Of a DNA stretch of 64,000 nucleotides, positions 11,101 to 20,505 are shown piece after piece. Position numbers and translations under genes: made by a program. The DNA comes from Candidatus Obscuribacter sp. (GTDB lineage: Bacteria > Cyanobacteriota > Vampirovibrionia > Obscuribacterales > Obscuribacteraceae). Position 1 is the first letter of the stretch, and every line of letters begins with the position of its first letter. The stretch is taken from positions 1-64,000 of the forward strand of contig JADKDV010000009.1 of assembly GCA_016718315.1 (NCBI GenBank), written 5' to 3'. The notes under the pieces were generated by a model. The model did no database searches, was not told where the DNA came from, and saw only the letters and a list, made by a program, of their open reading frames with translations.

Positions 11101-14100
11101 TTGCTACTGCGCTTAGAAATGCTGTAAACGCCGATACTGCTCTTGCTGCGATTGGTCTAACTGCTACATCGGCTGCAGCGGTGGTGACAATGTCATCAAA
11201 CTCAGTCAATGTGACCACTTATACCAAGACGACGACAGGCACAGTTACGCTTGTTCTTGGAGCAAACACCTGGGGTTATCTGACAAAGATAGACGGACCT
11301 CTGACTGGCAGCCAGGATGTTACAACTCTGACTTATGATTCATTTGGAAGGGTCGCTACACAAACAAGCTCGACTGGCTACCAGCTGACCTTTGCATACG
11401 ATGCTATGAATCGTCCTCTAAGGACAACATATCCTGATACTACTTTTGAGCAGACTGTTTACGACAAGCTCGATGCTGTACTGATGAGAGATAGAAATGG
11501 CAGATGGACAGAGAGAAGCTATAACTCTCTAGATCAGCTCGCCTACGAAGTCGATCCGCTGGGACGCAAGACTCAATACATCTGGTGTCTCTGCGGATCT
11601 CTGGCAGTGCTTACCGATCCACTAGGCCGCAACACGTCTTGGTCTCACGATATTGAGGGACGCCTGACGACCAAGACTTATCCGGATAACTCGACATATA
11701 CCTACCTCTACGAGCAAAAGACGAGCAACGTCAAAACTCGCACTGACGCTCTCAGTCAAAAGACAAATTATTTTTACAATCCTGATGGCACGCTCTACCA
11801 GACTAGCTATCCAAACCCTATCAACCCGACTGCGCCAATCACAAATTATTGGGATTACAACTTTAAGAGATTGACCAAAACAACCAAGAACGATTGGGGT
11901 AGCTATTCCTACACATACAATAACTATGTCACCAGCTCTGGAGCAACACCCATCACTGGTGGTGGCATGCTCCAGCTTATGCACAATGACGTCATCGCAA
12001 ACTCAGACACACCTATGTTTACGATAGTTTAGCCGCACCACCAATCGCTCAATTAATGGTGCAAAGAAATTTCCGTAACATGGACGTATGATGCCATGAG
12101 TCGGGTCACGGCTGAGTCCAATTCTCTGGGCAACTTTACCTATGCATACTTGGACAACACCGCAGGCTCGTCTAAGGGCGTGACCAGACTGGCCCTGTCA
12201 CATATCCAAATAGCCAGGTGACTAAGTATGACTGGGATCCAACAGCTCAAGATGAGAGGCTCCCGCCAGATCTCCAATCGAGGACCCTTGGGCGACTATC
12301 TCGCAAGTTGCTACCGCTTCGATGATCCAGCGGGTCAAATCAAGCAATGGCAGCAGCTCCAGGGCAATACCAGCCTCAACTATGCGCTAGATTATGACCA
12401 GGCTGGCCAGCTCACCGCAGCAGCCGCTAGTGGTGGACCGCAGACAAATGCCTATCTCAAGCAAAATTATTACGCATACGATCCGGCCTCCAATCGCACT
12501 GGCAATCAAAGCTCTACCGTTACAAGAGCCAGATTTACCGGCACGGTCACGACCGGCAATGTGCTCGCGATCACGGTGACAGACTCAGGACTGACTGGTG
12601 GCCTCAAGGCTGATTAATTACACCGGCCAGGCTAGAGATACGCTGATAACGATAGCCACCAAAATGGCTGCAGCAATCCAGGTGCCGATACAAGTCTCCA
12701 GGCTCCGACAGTGAGCGCATCATCCAATGGCTCGTTAGTGAGTATCATATCAACCTCTCCAAGTGTGACTTCATTTGCAGCATCCACTAGTGGCGGTGCC
12801 ACTACAGGGATAGCGGTGGGAGTTACAGATAACTTTGTTGAAAATGCCAGCATCGGCGGCACAAAGAACACTGGAGACATACTCACAATCACAGTCAAAG
12901 ACCCAGCACTGGCTGGAGGCAGTAAAAATGTCAATTACACAGTGCTTGCTGCTGATACGTTGACCACGATAGCCACCGCAATCAAAATGCCATCAATGCT
13001 GATGCATCGCTGACAGCAATCGGAGTGTCGTCCACCCTGTAGGGACAATATCACCTCAGGAGTCCAACTCAGTAAATGCCATTACCTACGCACAATCAGT
13101 TAATGCCGGATCGACAAGAGACACCAACGCTCTCTGTCAATCAAAATGGACCGATGGTTGCAGGTATCAGTGGGACTAAGTCCACTGGTGATACTCTGAC
13201 AATCGTGACTTATGACTCTGCTCTCTCTGGTGGCACCAGATCTGTCACATACACTGTCCTGGCTGGCGATACTCTCGCCACAATTACCTCAGGACTTGCC
13301 ACAGCTCTCAATGCAGACGCCAATCTCCAAGGGATAGGTGTGTCCGCATCTGCAAGTGGTCAAAGGCTGACAATAACCTCCAACTCCATTAATCCCACAA
13401 CCTATCGAGCAACCACGAGCGCGACAGCTACCGAGGTAGTCTCACTCGGCTTGCCTCCAAACGGAGTGCAGACAGCCGTTATCAGCGGGACAAAGACCAC
13501 TGGGGACGTGCTGACTATCACTATTTTTGACCCAGCGCTTGCTGGTAGCTCAAAGGCGGTTAACTACACAGTGCTTGCCGGCGATACGCTGACCACAATC
13601 GCTACAAACATTGCAGCCGCTATCAATGCTGATACTGCACTCCAGGCAATTGCTGTTACTGCAACGTCAAGCAGGACGGTATTGAATATTAAATCAGGGC
13701 AAGGGGCAACAAATAAGGCTCTAAAGTCTGCAACAGTCAATAGCAATGCGGCCAGTCTAAGCTCCACCCAGAGCTTTGTAGGTAATGCTACTTTGGCAAA
13801 TGGAACCAATAATGTCCCTGTTACTGTGACTGATGGCTCAAATGCGACGAAGACTAATAACTACCAGGTCTCGTCCAATGGCAGTGCTAGTGCTACTCCA
13901 ACGTATGACCTAAATGGCAATATGACTAGTGATGGGCTCAAGACTTTTAAGTGGGATGCAGAAAATCGGCTAATTGAAATTTTGTATCTCGGAGTTGGTA
14001 ATAAGACTTCGTTCAACTATGATAGTTTAAATCGATACAGTCAACTCGTTGAGATAGAGAGTGGCGCGATTACTAGTTCTAAGAAGGTTCTGTGGTGTGC

Positions 14101-14755
14101 TGATCAACGATGTGAGGAGAATGACAGTATTAATGCAATTAATAAGCAGTTCTTCATTCAAGGGCAAGTCAATACAAGTACAAAATATTTTTATTGCGAA
14201 GATTCTTTGTCTTCTATCTTTGAACTGACAGATGCAGCTGCAAATGTTCAGGCCGAATACAGCTATGATTCTTACGGGAAGGTGTCAGTTCTTAAAGAAC
14301 AAATTGTCTCCGATTCTAAATATGCTAGCTACTACTTCCATACTAGAAGTGACTTGTATATGCCGATATTTCGGCTATACGACAGCAATCTGACCCGCTT
14401 TTTGAATAGGGATTTAGTTGAAGAGGCTAGCGGAGTTAATCTTTATCGGTATGCATTTAATGCTCCGATCTCTATATCTGACCCCTCAGGACTTAACCCA
14501 CCAGGTGTGGACCTTGAGACTTTCGCGAGCCGTATTGGTGCCACACCTAACGCGTTGGGCAATGGATGTGTTGACTGCACAAACCATGTAGCTGGCTTTC
14601 CGCCCGGTACCGATCCTGATAGACAACCAAGTACTGCTTGTTTTGTAGACTATGCTTCTGCTGTTGCCTATAAGAATGCCGTATGCCGATGCGGAGGGGT
14701 GGTTTTTGCTAAGATGGGAACATATAAAGGTCCATTGCCCAAATCAGGGTGCTGA
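8104..14755 (+). CDS. Giant secreted YD-repeat (RHS-like) protein with TPR and C39-like peptidase N-terminal domains; frame broken before 13,050
   Basis: ATG 8104 opens a clear signal peptide (basic start, then KVLAILATMLVVGTTPLAAL). Across shifting frames the order is: a TPR-like region (FEQFLDKYPKSRWAPSLQ, SGYLSDALR, then LLNSRLGRQDELKKYLAEV at about 8,680); a C39-like cysteine peptidase domain (8,800-9,170) with Cys in CSFKCGPFAVNNLL, His in HWKLDHFAAL and Asp in HLKDPTF; a Cys/Asn-rich linker; then YD repeats such as TYDSFGRVATQTS, AYDAMNRPLRTTYPD, DPLGRKTQYIWCLCGSL and DPLGRNTSWSHDIEGRL. About seven beta-rich modules interrupt the YD repeats. After 13,076 the frame is clean to the core domain (YSYDSYGK, FRLYDSNLTRFLNRDL, LYRYAFNAPISISDPSGL) and an 85-residue tip. 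The corrected length is about 2,200 residues. YD shells commonly encapsulate a C-terminal effector; the effector activity here is unknown. Confidence 0.75.
10060..13790 (+). repeat. About seven copies of an approx. 100-residue beta-rich module inside the YD-repeat protein
   Basis: Copies lie at about 10075-10340, 10370-10590, 10970-11262, 12525-12840, 12842-13130, 13150-13455 and 13468-13790. The shared pattern is TxGDxLTIxxxDxALxGG, then VxYTVLAGDTLTTIA, then AINADxxLxAIGVxA and a final TxxSxS block. Each looks like an immunoglobulin-type or LysM-length beta unit, but I cannot name the family. At DNA level the copies have diverged mostly at synonymous positions while keeping the protein pattern. 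They interrupt the YD repeats at several places instead of sitting in one block, except for the last four, which are in tandem. Confidence 0.6.
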
Positions 14756-14761
14756 TCCACT

Positions 14762-14963
14762 TCGGATGGATAATAATAAACCGTGGGACTATGTAACCGA
14801 ATTTCATACTGGTAATACTAAGTTCATAGATATGAATCATGGTAAGGGCATGAGAACTGCACAGAGGGGATATTTTTGGCCGGAACCTCCAACTAGAGCG
14901 AATTACCCTGAATATCCGGATACAATTTGGTGCGCAATTTGCAAAGGGAATAAGGTCAAATAA
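14762..14963 (+). CDS. Probable continuation of the YD-repeat protein tip after a frameshift, or a separate small ORF
   Basis: Just past the in-frame stop of the YD-repeat gene, the +1 frame stays open for about 67 codons (GADPLRMDNNKPWDYVTEFH at the start, CAICKGNKVK at the end). It has no ribosome site before its only ATG (14,768). Removing one T at about 14,745 (AAATCAGG to AAACAGG) would join it to the upstream frame as PLPKQGADPLRMDNN and lengthen the tip to about 155 residues. That makes it more likely the true C-terminal half of the effector tip than a gene. No toxin family is recognised. Confidence 0.4.
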
Positions 14964-15018
14964 ATCTATTCAATATAGATGAGCTTTAGAAAGACTTTTT
15001 AGCAGTAGGTGAACGGGC

Positions 15019-15559
15019 ATGCACAAGATTGTCAGATTTAGCTGGTTCCTTTTTATTGTTCTTGTCACTATTTTCTTGAATTTAGGATTAAATGACGCAA
15101 TTGAAGGCGCTCCGGTAGATAGTATTTTCGTCCCTAGCGAGAACAAGTCAAAATTATGCAAGGTCGAGAAAGATGTGGAAACCAGTCCCGTGCAGCGGAA
15201 AAGGTGGTGTCAAATTGCTTATGCAAAGAGATTTGAAGGCTGGAACTGTTTGACAGAGCAAGATGTAGGCACCAAGAAAATACTTGCGTTTAAAGAGACT
15301 CAGGGCGGTTTTGTACGATCACAAAAAAGCGATAGGACGCCGTACTTTATGTGATGTGTCAAAGGATGAGGAGCTTTTTAGTCTGATGTTTGAAGGCTTG
15401 CCTTTTGGTCATCAACGCTGGCAGATGGTTTCAACAAAGGAGCTTAATGCTTGGACTGATGAAAATTCTTCTGTCGTAAGGAGGGCAAAAGAAAACGCTA
15501 GTAGGATTGAAAGGATGCAGGAAAATGAAGATCGAAGAAGTAAGCTCATTCGTAATTGA
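15019..15559 (+). CDS. Unknown small secreted or anchored protein downstream of the YD-repeat tip, probably frameshifted
   Basis: ATG 15019 starts MHKIVRFSWFLFIVLVTIFL, a signal peptide or membrane anchor, followed by a Lys/Cys-containing soluble part. The frame closes at 15,354, but an overlapping frame (AVLYDHKKAIGRRTLCDVSK and on to 15,559) continues with coherent, charged, helical sequence. One indel near 15,300 would make a single protein of about 180 residues. The DNA is visibly AT-richer than the core genes. Its position directly after a YD-repeat effector tip makes an immunity or accessory role possible, but there is no sequence evidence for it. Confidence 0.4.
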
Positions 15560-15788
15560 TTCCCCAGTATCTAGGGGGGAGAATTTCAATGGATTGGCTC
15601 ACTCGACTTCACGGATAGATTTGACCTTGGCGCTTCTTTTAATAAATGAGATTCAGATTGCAGATGTTATGAAACAGGAGTCTCAGTTAAAAAGGCGTCG
15701 CTCTGGTTTTGACCTGTCCGCAGAAGAGAGCACAAATACACGGTACGCCACTGGTGCCTTTGAAGATGGTGGACTAATTCAAAAGTAA
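15525..15788 (+). CDS. Hypothetical small protein
   Basis: ATG 15525 (MKIEEVSSFVIDSPVSRGEN) opens an 87-residue frame overlapping the end of the preceding ORF. A GGATGCAGG stretch lies upstream as a possible ribosome site. The protein is hydrophilic, with a short non-polar segment (LTLALLLINEIQIADV). No family is recognised. It shares the AT-rich composition of the post-tip segment, so it probably belongs to the same acquired cassette. Confidence 0.35.
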   Translation: MKIEEVSSFVIDSPVSRGENFNGLAHSTSRIDLTLALLLINEIQIADVMKQESQLKRRRSGFDLSAEESTNTRYATGAFEDGGLIQK

Positions 15789-15828
15789 CAATGCATCAGG
15801 AAAACTGACTATAGTACTGTCGACCAGC

Positions 15829-16035
15829 TCATGGTGAAGTTTCAACGTAGATTTGATTTACATGACCAGATTCATTGAATGATATTCCCCAAACTTGGTA
15901 CCAAGTCATGCCCGGTGTCAACTTTTCAAAATTGCGTTCAAATGCAACTAGCTGAAAAAGCTGAAAGCACAAAAATAGGACTAACAAAGAAGCTGTTGCA
16001 TAAACTGATATCCTGAGATGCTTAACTCTTGGCAA
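15829..16035 (-). CDS. Small membrane-anchored hypothetical protein
   Basis: TTG at 16035 gives 68 residues with one membrane segment (YATASLLVLFLCFQLFQLVA) followed by a short outer part, FEKLTPGMTWYQVWGISF. A GGAGGG sequence lies 12 bases upstream of the start, rather far but the only good site. The LTPGMTxxQVxG string recalls the start of SmpA/BamE-like domains, but the protein is too short to be one. It is convergent with the small plus-strand ORFs and may belong to the same variable region. Confidence 0.35.
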   Translation of the reverse strand: MPRVKHLRISVYATASLLVLFLCFQLFQLVAFERNFEKLTPGMTWYQVWGISFNESGHVNQIYVETSP

Positions 16036-16087
16036 AATCTAAATTTACCCTCCTACATCGATCATTTCAGTGACGATGAATCTCAGA

Positions 16088-16135
16088 CAAAAAAAGAGGG
16101 TACAGCCTTTTGAGCGTACCCTCTTCGATTTTTTT
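16088..16135 (-). terminator. Rho-independent terminator downstream of glmS
   Basis: The inverted repeat AGAGGGTAC / GTACCCTCT with an 11-12 base loop is flanked by an A-run on one side and a T-run on the other. It can therefore end transcription from glmS (minus strand) and also from the plus strand. Confidence 0.8.
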
Positions 16136-16153
16136 ACGCAGCCTTTTTGTAAT

Positions 16154-18028
16154 TTATTCCACAGTCACTGATTTAGCCAAATTGCGTGGCTGGTCTACGT
16201 CTTTGCCCAGATAGTCTGAGATAAAGTAAGACATCAGTTGCAATGGCACAATCGCTGTCATTGGTGATAGCAGCTCTTCGACAGCTGGTACGGTCAATAC
16301 CGAGTCAAAGATTTTAGCTGCTTGCTCGTCGCCTTCTACCGCTACAGCAATCATTTTTGCTTTGCGGGCGCGGGCTTCCTGAGCGTTGCTTAGAGTCTTT
16401 TCGTAGACAGCTCCTGGCATAAGCACTGTGATTACTGGCACGTTTTGGTCGAGCACAGCGATTGGTCCGTGCTTGAGCTCACCGGCAGCGTAACCAGAGG
16501 CATGGATGTAGCTCAGCTCTTTGAGCTTGAGAGCGCCTTCCAGAGCGGTAGGATAGTTTAGTCCGCGACCGATAAAGACCACGTCGTGAGCTTCGGCGTA
16601 TTTGACCGAGATGTCTCTGATTTGTTCTTCGCGGGCGAGTATTTGCTCTATCACTGTAGGGATTGTATTGAGTTGGATTTTGAGGTCTTTAGCTCTTTCT
16701 GCAGTTATTGTGCCGCGCTTTTCGGCGAGGTAAATAGCGAGCAGATAAAAGCTAGCCAATTGAGCGAGATATGTCTTGGTGGCGGCTACCGATACTTCGA
16801 TACCGCATTCGGTGACAATCAAGTTTTGAGTGATTTGAGCTAAGTGGCTATCTGCCCGGTTTGTGATACCGAGAGTGTAGGCACCTTTGCCTTTGGCTTC
16901 TTTGAGGGCAGCGAGGGTATCGGCTGTTTCACCAGATTGGCTGACAGCAATTACCAGGGTGGATTCGTTTACGAGAAACTTCCGTCCACGGATTTCGCTG
17001 GCGATGTCTACTTCGCAGGGGATGCCGACGAGTTCTTCGATGATCAGTTTGCCCACTAGCGATGCGTGATAAGCAGTACCACAGGCAATGACGTTTACTT
17101 TTGTCAGACCTTTGATTTCTTCATCGGTCAAGTGCACGCCATAAGCGTTTTCACCGATAGCGGTGGAGAGGTGATCGACATTGAGATCGATAGGGTGGTT
17201 GGGGTGACGCAGATACTTGGAGAGTGTCTGACGCAAGACCAGAGGCTGCTCGTGGATTTCTTTAAGTAAGAAGTGTTTGTAGCCGCACTTGTCGATGACA
17301 TAGGGGCTGGCATCTAGAGCAATAGGGCTACGCTTAACTTCTTTGCCATCAAAGTTAAACAGTCTGACACCGTGGGCGGTGATTTCGGCTAGTTCGCTTT
17401 GATCTAGCTTGATGACGCGGTTGGTGTACTGACGCACGGCCATTGAGTCTGAGGCGAGGAAGTTTTCGTTTTCGCCAAGACCTACTGATAGTGAGTAGTG
17501 ATGGTTAACTGCATAAATGCGATCTGGTTGCTTTTGGCAAACGATACCCAGAGCAAAGATACCTTTGAGTCTGCGTACAGCTCTAAGTATTGCCTGTTGT
17601 AGCTCGTTGTCTTTGGCGTATTCGTGAGAGACCAGATGCACAATCACTTCGGTGTCGGTGTCTGACTCAAACTTATAACCCAGTCCGATTAGCTCTTCCT
17701 TGAGTTCTTCGTGGTTTTCGATGATGCCGTTGTGCACCACTGCCAGTGTGCCAGTGGCGTCCATGTGCGGGTGGGCATTTTGATCGTTGGGGATACCGTG
17801 AGTAGCCCAGCGAGTGTGACCGATGCCGACTTGTGCTTTGGGTTTTTTGCTGTCGAGCAAAGCCTCTAGATTAGAGAGCTTGCCTGCTGCTTTTAAAACA
17901 CAGAGACGGCCGTCCTCGATGACCGCTACACCAGCAGAGTCGTAGCCTCTGTACTCAAGGCACTTAAGCTCATTGAGCAAGACTGGCGCTGCATGGGAGG
18001 GTCCCAGATAACCAACAATTCCGCACAT
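16154..18028 (-). CDS. glmS: Glutamine--fructose-6-phosphate aminotransferase (isomerizing)
   Basis: Makes glucosamine 6-phosphate from fructose 6-phosphate and glutamine, the first step towards UDP-GlcNAc for peptidoglycan and lipid A. The start MCGIVGYLG exposes the Cys nucleophile of the class II glutaminase after Met removal. RWATHGIPNDQNAHPH and the following glutaminase motifs are intact. Two SIS isomerase domains follow (ACGTAYHASLVGK, SQSGETADTLAAL, GRGLNYPTALEGALKLKE), and the end matches the usual LAKSVTVE. At 624 residues it is slightly longer than the typical 609. It is the last gene of the rpsB-tsf-pyrH-frr group, 18 bases after frr, and ends at a strong terminator. No glmS ribozyme is possible in so short a leader. 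Confidence 0.97.
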   Translation of the reverse strand: MCGIVGYLGPSHAAPVLLNELKCLEYRGYDSAGVAVIEDGRLCVLKAAGKLSNLEALLDSKKPKAQVGIGHTRWATHGIPNDQNAHPHMDATGTLAVVHNGIIENHEELKEELIGLGYKFESDTDTEVIVHLVSHEYAKDNELQQAILRAVRRLKGIFALGIVCQKQPDRIYAVNHHYSLSVGLGENENFLASDSMAVRQYTNRVIKLDQSELAEITAHGVRLFNFDGKEVKRSPIALDASPYVIDKCGYKHFLLKEIHEQPLVLRQTLSKYLRHPNHPIDLNVDHLSTAIGENAYGVHLTDEEIKGLTKVNVIACGTAYHASLVGKLIIEELVGIPCEVDIASEIRGRKFLVNESTLVIAVSQSGETADTLAALKEAKGKGAYTLGITNRADSHLAQITQNLIVTECGIEVSVAATKTYLAQLASFYLLAIYLAEKRGTITAERAKDLKIQLNTIPTVIEQILAREEQIRDISVKYAEAHDVVFIGRGLNYPTALEGALKLKELSYIHASGYAAGELKHGPIAVLDQNVPVITVLMPGAVYEKTLSNAQEARARKAKMIAVAVEGDEQAAKIFDSVLTVPAVEELLSPMTAIVPLQLMSYFISDYLGKDVDQPRNLAKSVTVE

Positions 18029-18046
18029 GTTTCAGATCCTCGTGAT

Positions 18047-18604
18047 TTAGACTTCCCGGAGTTCGTCGTCTTTGTCTTTTAAAATTTTGTCGATTTCTTT
18101 TACGTATTTGTCTGTTGTTTTTTGTAGAGCTTCTTCTGAGCGTTTGATTTCGTCTTCAGAGATTTCGCCTTTGAGCTTTTTCAAGGATTGATCAGCGTCG
18201 CGGCGAGCGTTACGGACAGCTACTTTAAATTCTTCGCCGATTTTATTGACTGTCTTGATTAGTTCTTTGCGGCGGTCTTCAGTCATCTGCGGAAACACTA
18301 TGCGGATGACGCTGCCATCTGAGTTGGGGTTTACACCAAGATCAGATTTGTGGATGGCAGTCTCAATCGCTTTGAGAGCGCCTTTGTCGTAAGGCTGGAT
18401 GACCAGGCTGCGACCATCAGGTGTGGAGATGTTTGCCAGACCTTTAAGTGGTGACATGGTGCCGTAGTAATCTACTTCGATGCGATCCAAAAGTTGTGGA
18501 TTGGCGCGGCCAGTGCGCACAGTTTGCAGCTCTTTGTGCAAACGCTCAATAGCCTTTTTCATGTGGTCTTCGCCAGTGCGCATCACTTCTTGTGTGGTGC
18601 TCAT
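18047..18604 (-). CDS. frr: Ribosome recycling factor
   Basis: RRF splits post-termination ribosomes together with EF-G. The 185-residue length is normal. Family motifs are present: HMKKAIERLHKELQTVRTGR and ANPQLLDRIEVDYYG near the start, PQMTEDRRKELIKTVNKIGE, and VRNARRDADQSLKKLK near the end. Its ATG overlaps the pyrH stop in an ATGA arrangement, which indicates translational coupling. It is the fourth gene in the conserved rpsB-tsf-pyrH-frr order. Confidence 0.97.
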   Translation of the reverse strand: MSTTQEVMRTGEDHMKKAIERLHKELQTVRTGRANPQLLDRIEVDYYGTMSPLKGLANISTPDGRSLVIQPYDKGALKAIETAIHKSDLGVNPNSDGSVIRIVFPQMTEDRRKELIKTVNKIGEEFKVAVRNARRDADQSLKKLKGEISEDEIKRSEEALQKTTDKYVKEIDKILKDKDDELREV

Positions 18605-19338
18605 TTTTTTACCCTCTCTTCTGCACCCACCAGGGTGCCTACCTTTTCTCCGGAAACGATACGCTCAATTGAGCCTGGTTTGGCAAAATCAAAAACGATG
18701 ATGGGGATATCGTTTTGTTTGCAGAGCGAAACAGCGGAAGGGTCCATGACCATTAGCTGCTTAGCAAGCATTTCGCCAAAGGTTATAAAGTCGACGCGCT
18801 TAGCGTCTGGATTTTTACGCGGGTCATCGTCATAGACGCCGTCCACGTGGTTTTTAGCCATTAAAACACAGTCAGCCTTTATTTCTGCAGCACGCAGGGC
18901 GGCAGCAGTATCAGTGGTGACGTGAGGGTTGCCAGTACCACCGCCAAAGATTACCACGCGTCCCTTTTCGAGGTGGCGGATTGCTCTAAGGCGTATAAAT
19001 GGTTCAGCCACTGCCGGCATGGCAATGGCTGTCTGGACACGGGTCGGAATACCTTTATTGGATAGTACTTCCTGCAAAATAAGGCAGTTCATGATGGTGG
19101 CAAGCATGCCCACATAGTCAGCAGCTGCCTTATCCATGCCCCAGGACGAGCCCTGGACGCCGCGGAAGATGTTACCGCCGCCAACTACTATGGCGATTTG
19201 TACGCCGAGTTTGTATGCGTTGGATATCTCGTCTGAGATACCGCTGATGATATCGGGATCGATGCCAAAACCCTGGGCGCCGGTCAGGGCCTCGCCCGAG
19301 AGCTTGAGGACTATTCTTTTGTAGCGCACGTCGGACAT
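18601..19338 (-). CDS. pyrH: UMP kinase
   Basis: Hexameric amino-acid-kinase-family enzyme that phosphorylates UMP to UDP. It starts MSDVRYKRIVLKLSGEALTG, has the phosphate-binding VVGGGNIFRG, then MGLMATIMN-like GMLATIMNCLILQ, the GGGTGNPHVTTDTAAALRA nucleotide loop and DGVYDDDPRKNPDAKR. The length is 245 residues. A terminator separates it from tsf upstream, so it may have its own promoter or rely on read-through. Its stop overlaps the frr start. Confidence 0.97.
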   Translation of the reverse strand: MSDVRYKRIVLKLSGEALTGAQGFGIDPDIISGISDEISNAYKLGVQIAIVVGGGNIFRGVQGSSWGMDKAAADYVGMLATIMNCLILQEVLSNKGIPTRVQTAIAMPAVAEPFIRLRAIRHLEKGRVVIFGGGTGNPHVTTDTAAALRAAEIKADCVLMAKNHVDGVYDDDPRKNPDAKRVDFITFGEMLAKQLMVMDPSAVSLCKQNDIPIIVFDFAKPGSIERIVSGEKVGTLVGAEERVKK

Positions 19339-19371
19339 GATTTTGGGATCCCTTTTCTACTCAATCGATGT

Positions 19372-19408
19372 TAAAAGCCGGAGAAGATTTTACTCCTCTC
19401 CGGCTTTT
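19372..19408 (-). terminator. Rho-independent terminator between tsf and pyrH
   Basis: AAAGCCGGAGA and TTCTCCGGCTTT pair around a loop of about 10 bases, followed on the minus strand by a short T-run. It lies between the tsf stop and the pyrH start and probably attenuates rather than separates the two transcription units. Confidence 0.7.
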
Positions 19409-19441
19409 CATGCCATGTCTGTGATTTTATCCAGCAACTAT

Positions 19442-20356
19442 TTAGTTGTTGCTTTCAGCTTCTGGTGCATCACCTTCGCCCAAGATAAAGAGGCTAAAAC
19501 GCACAGGTGATGTGGTTACGCCCAGTTCTTTGCCTTTGGCAGCGAGATATTTGCCAACAGATGAAGTTTGTTCTTTGACAAAGGGCTGCTCTGTTAAGCA
19601 ACGCTCAGCAATGATTTTATCAACGCGACCAGCGACGATTTTTTCGCGCATTTCTGGTTTTTTCTCAGCCAGGTCGGCTTTGCCCATTTCGATGCGGCGC
19701 TCGTTTTCGATCATGTCTTTAGGGACACTGTCTTTGTCGAGGTAAGTAGGCTTGGCTGAGACTACGTGCATGGCGATTTCGCGAGCGAGGTTAGCCATAT
19801 CAGCGCAGCCTTTGACGCATTTGTCAGCAGCTAGTTCTACGATAGCGCCCATTTTGCCACCCAGTGAGTGGATGTACATGCCAGTTACGCCATTGCCTTC
19901 TTTTACTTCCAAAACAGAGAGGCGCTTGATAACGATGTTTTCGCCAGTTTTAGCGATTGCTTCGGTAACCAGGTCTTTGACAGTACCTTTGCTCGATGAC
20001 TTGGTCATAAAGTCTTCGACTGATTCTGGTTTTTGGTTGAGAGCGATGGTGGCGAGTTCTTTGCCGAGAGCTTGGAACTCATCGTTTCTAGCAACGAAGT
20101 CTGTTTCGCAGTTGACTTCAACGAGGGCGGCTACTTTGCCACATTCGGATACTTGACCAACGACGAGACCTTCAGATGTAGTGCGGCTAGCCTTTTTACC
20201 GGCAGCAGCAGCACCCTTCTGTCTCAGGATTTCAAAAGCTTTTTCAAAGTCGCCTGTAGCTTCTACAAGCGCTCTTTTGCAGTCCATCATGGCTGCGCCA
20301 GATTTTTCTCTGAGATCTTTCACCATGGCGGCGGATATTTCGACCACTGTAGTCAT
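19442..20356 (-). CDS. tsf: Translation elongation factor Ts
   Basis: EF-Ts recycles EF-Tu-GDP. The N-terminal UBA-like domain reads EISAAMVKDLREKSGAAMMD and CKRALVEATGDFEKAFEILR. The core contains GKVAALVEVNCETDFVARND, the hallmark EF-Tu contact, and the C-terminal half has EIAMHVVSAKPTYL and LAEKKPEMREKIVAGRVDK. At 304 residues it has the full two-part core. The GGAG site abuts the ATG at 20,356 but lies nine bases from a GTG at 20,347 (codon 4), so GTG may be the real start. A terminator follows. Confidence 0.96.
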   Translation of the reverse strand: MTTVVEISAAMVKDLREKSGAAMMDCKRALVEATGDFEKAFEILRQKGAAAAGKKASRTTSEGLVVGQVSECGKVAALVEVNCETDFVARNDEFQALGKELATIALNQKPESVEDFMTKSSSKGTVKDLVTEAIAKTGENIVIKRLSVLEVKEGNGVTGMYIHSLGGKMGAIVELAADKCVKGCADMANLAREIAMHVVSAKPTYLDKDSVPKDMIENERRIEMGKADLAEKKPEMREKIVAGRVDKIIAERCLTEQPFVKEQTSSVGKYLAAKGKELGVTTSPVRFSLFILGEGDAPEAESNN

Positions 20357-20449
20357 CTCCTTGCTTAACCTCGCAATTATTGATTTGTGGAAATTTTGTT
20401 TTAGGTTTTGATTTTGATTGTTTGATTCAACTAGAAATCAATTGCTTGA

Positions 20450-20488
20450 AAAAACTGGGGCTACACACAAAATGTATAGCCCTCAGTC
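20450..20488 (-). terminator. Rho-independent terminator between rpsB and tsf
   Basis: On the minus strand GGGCTATACA pairs with TGTGTAGCCC around a short TTTTG loop, followed by CAG and a run of six T. It sits just after rpsB and probably sets the rpsB:tsf transcript ratio. Confidence 0.8.
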
Positions 20489-20505
20489 TTTAAGAGCATT
20501 TTGAT

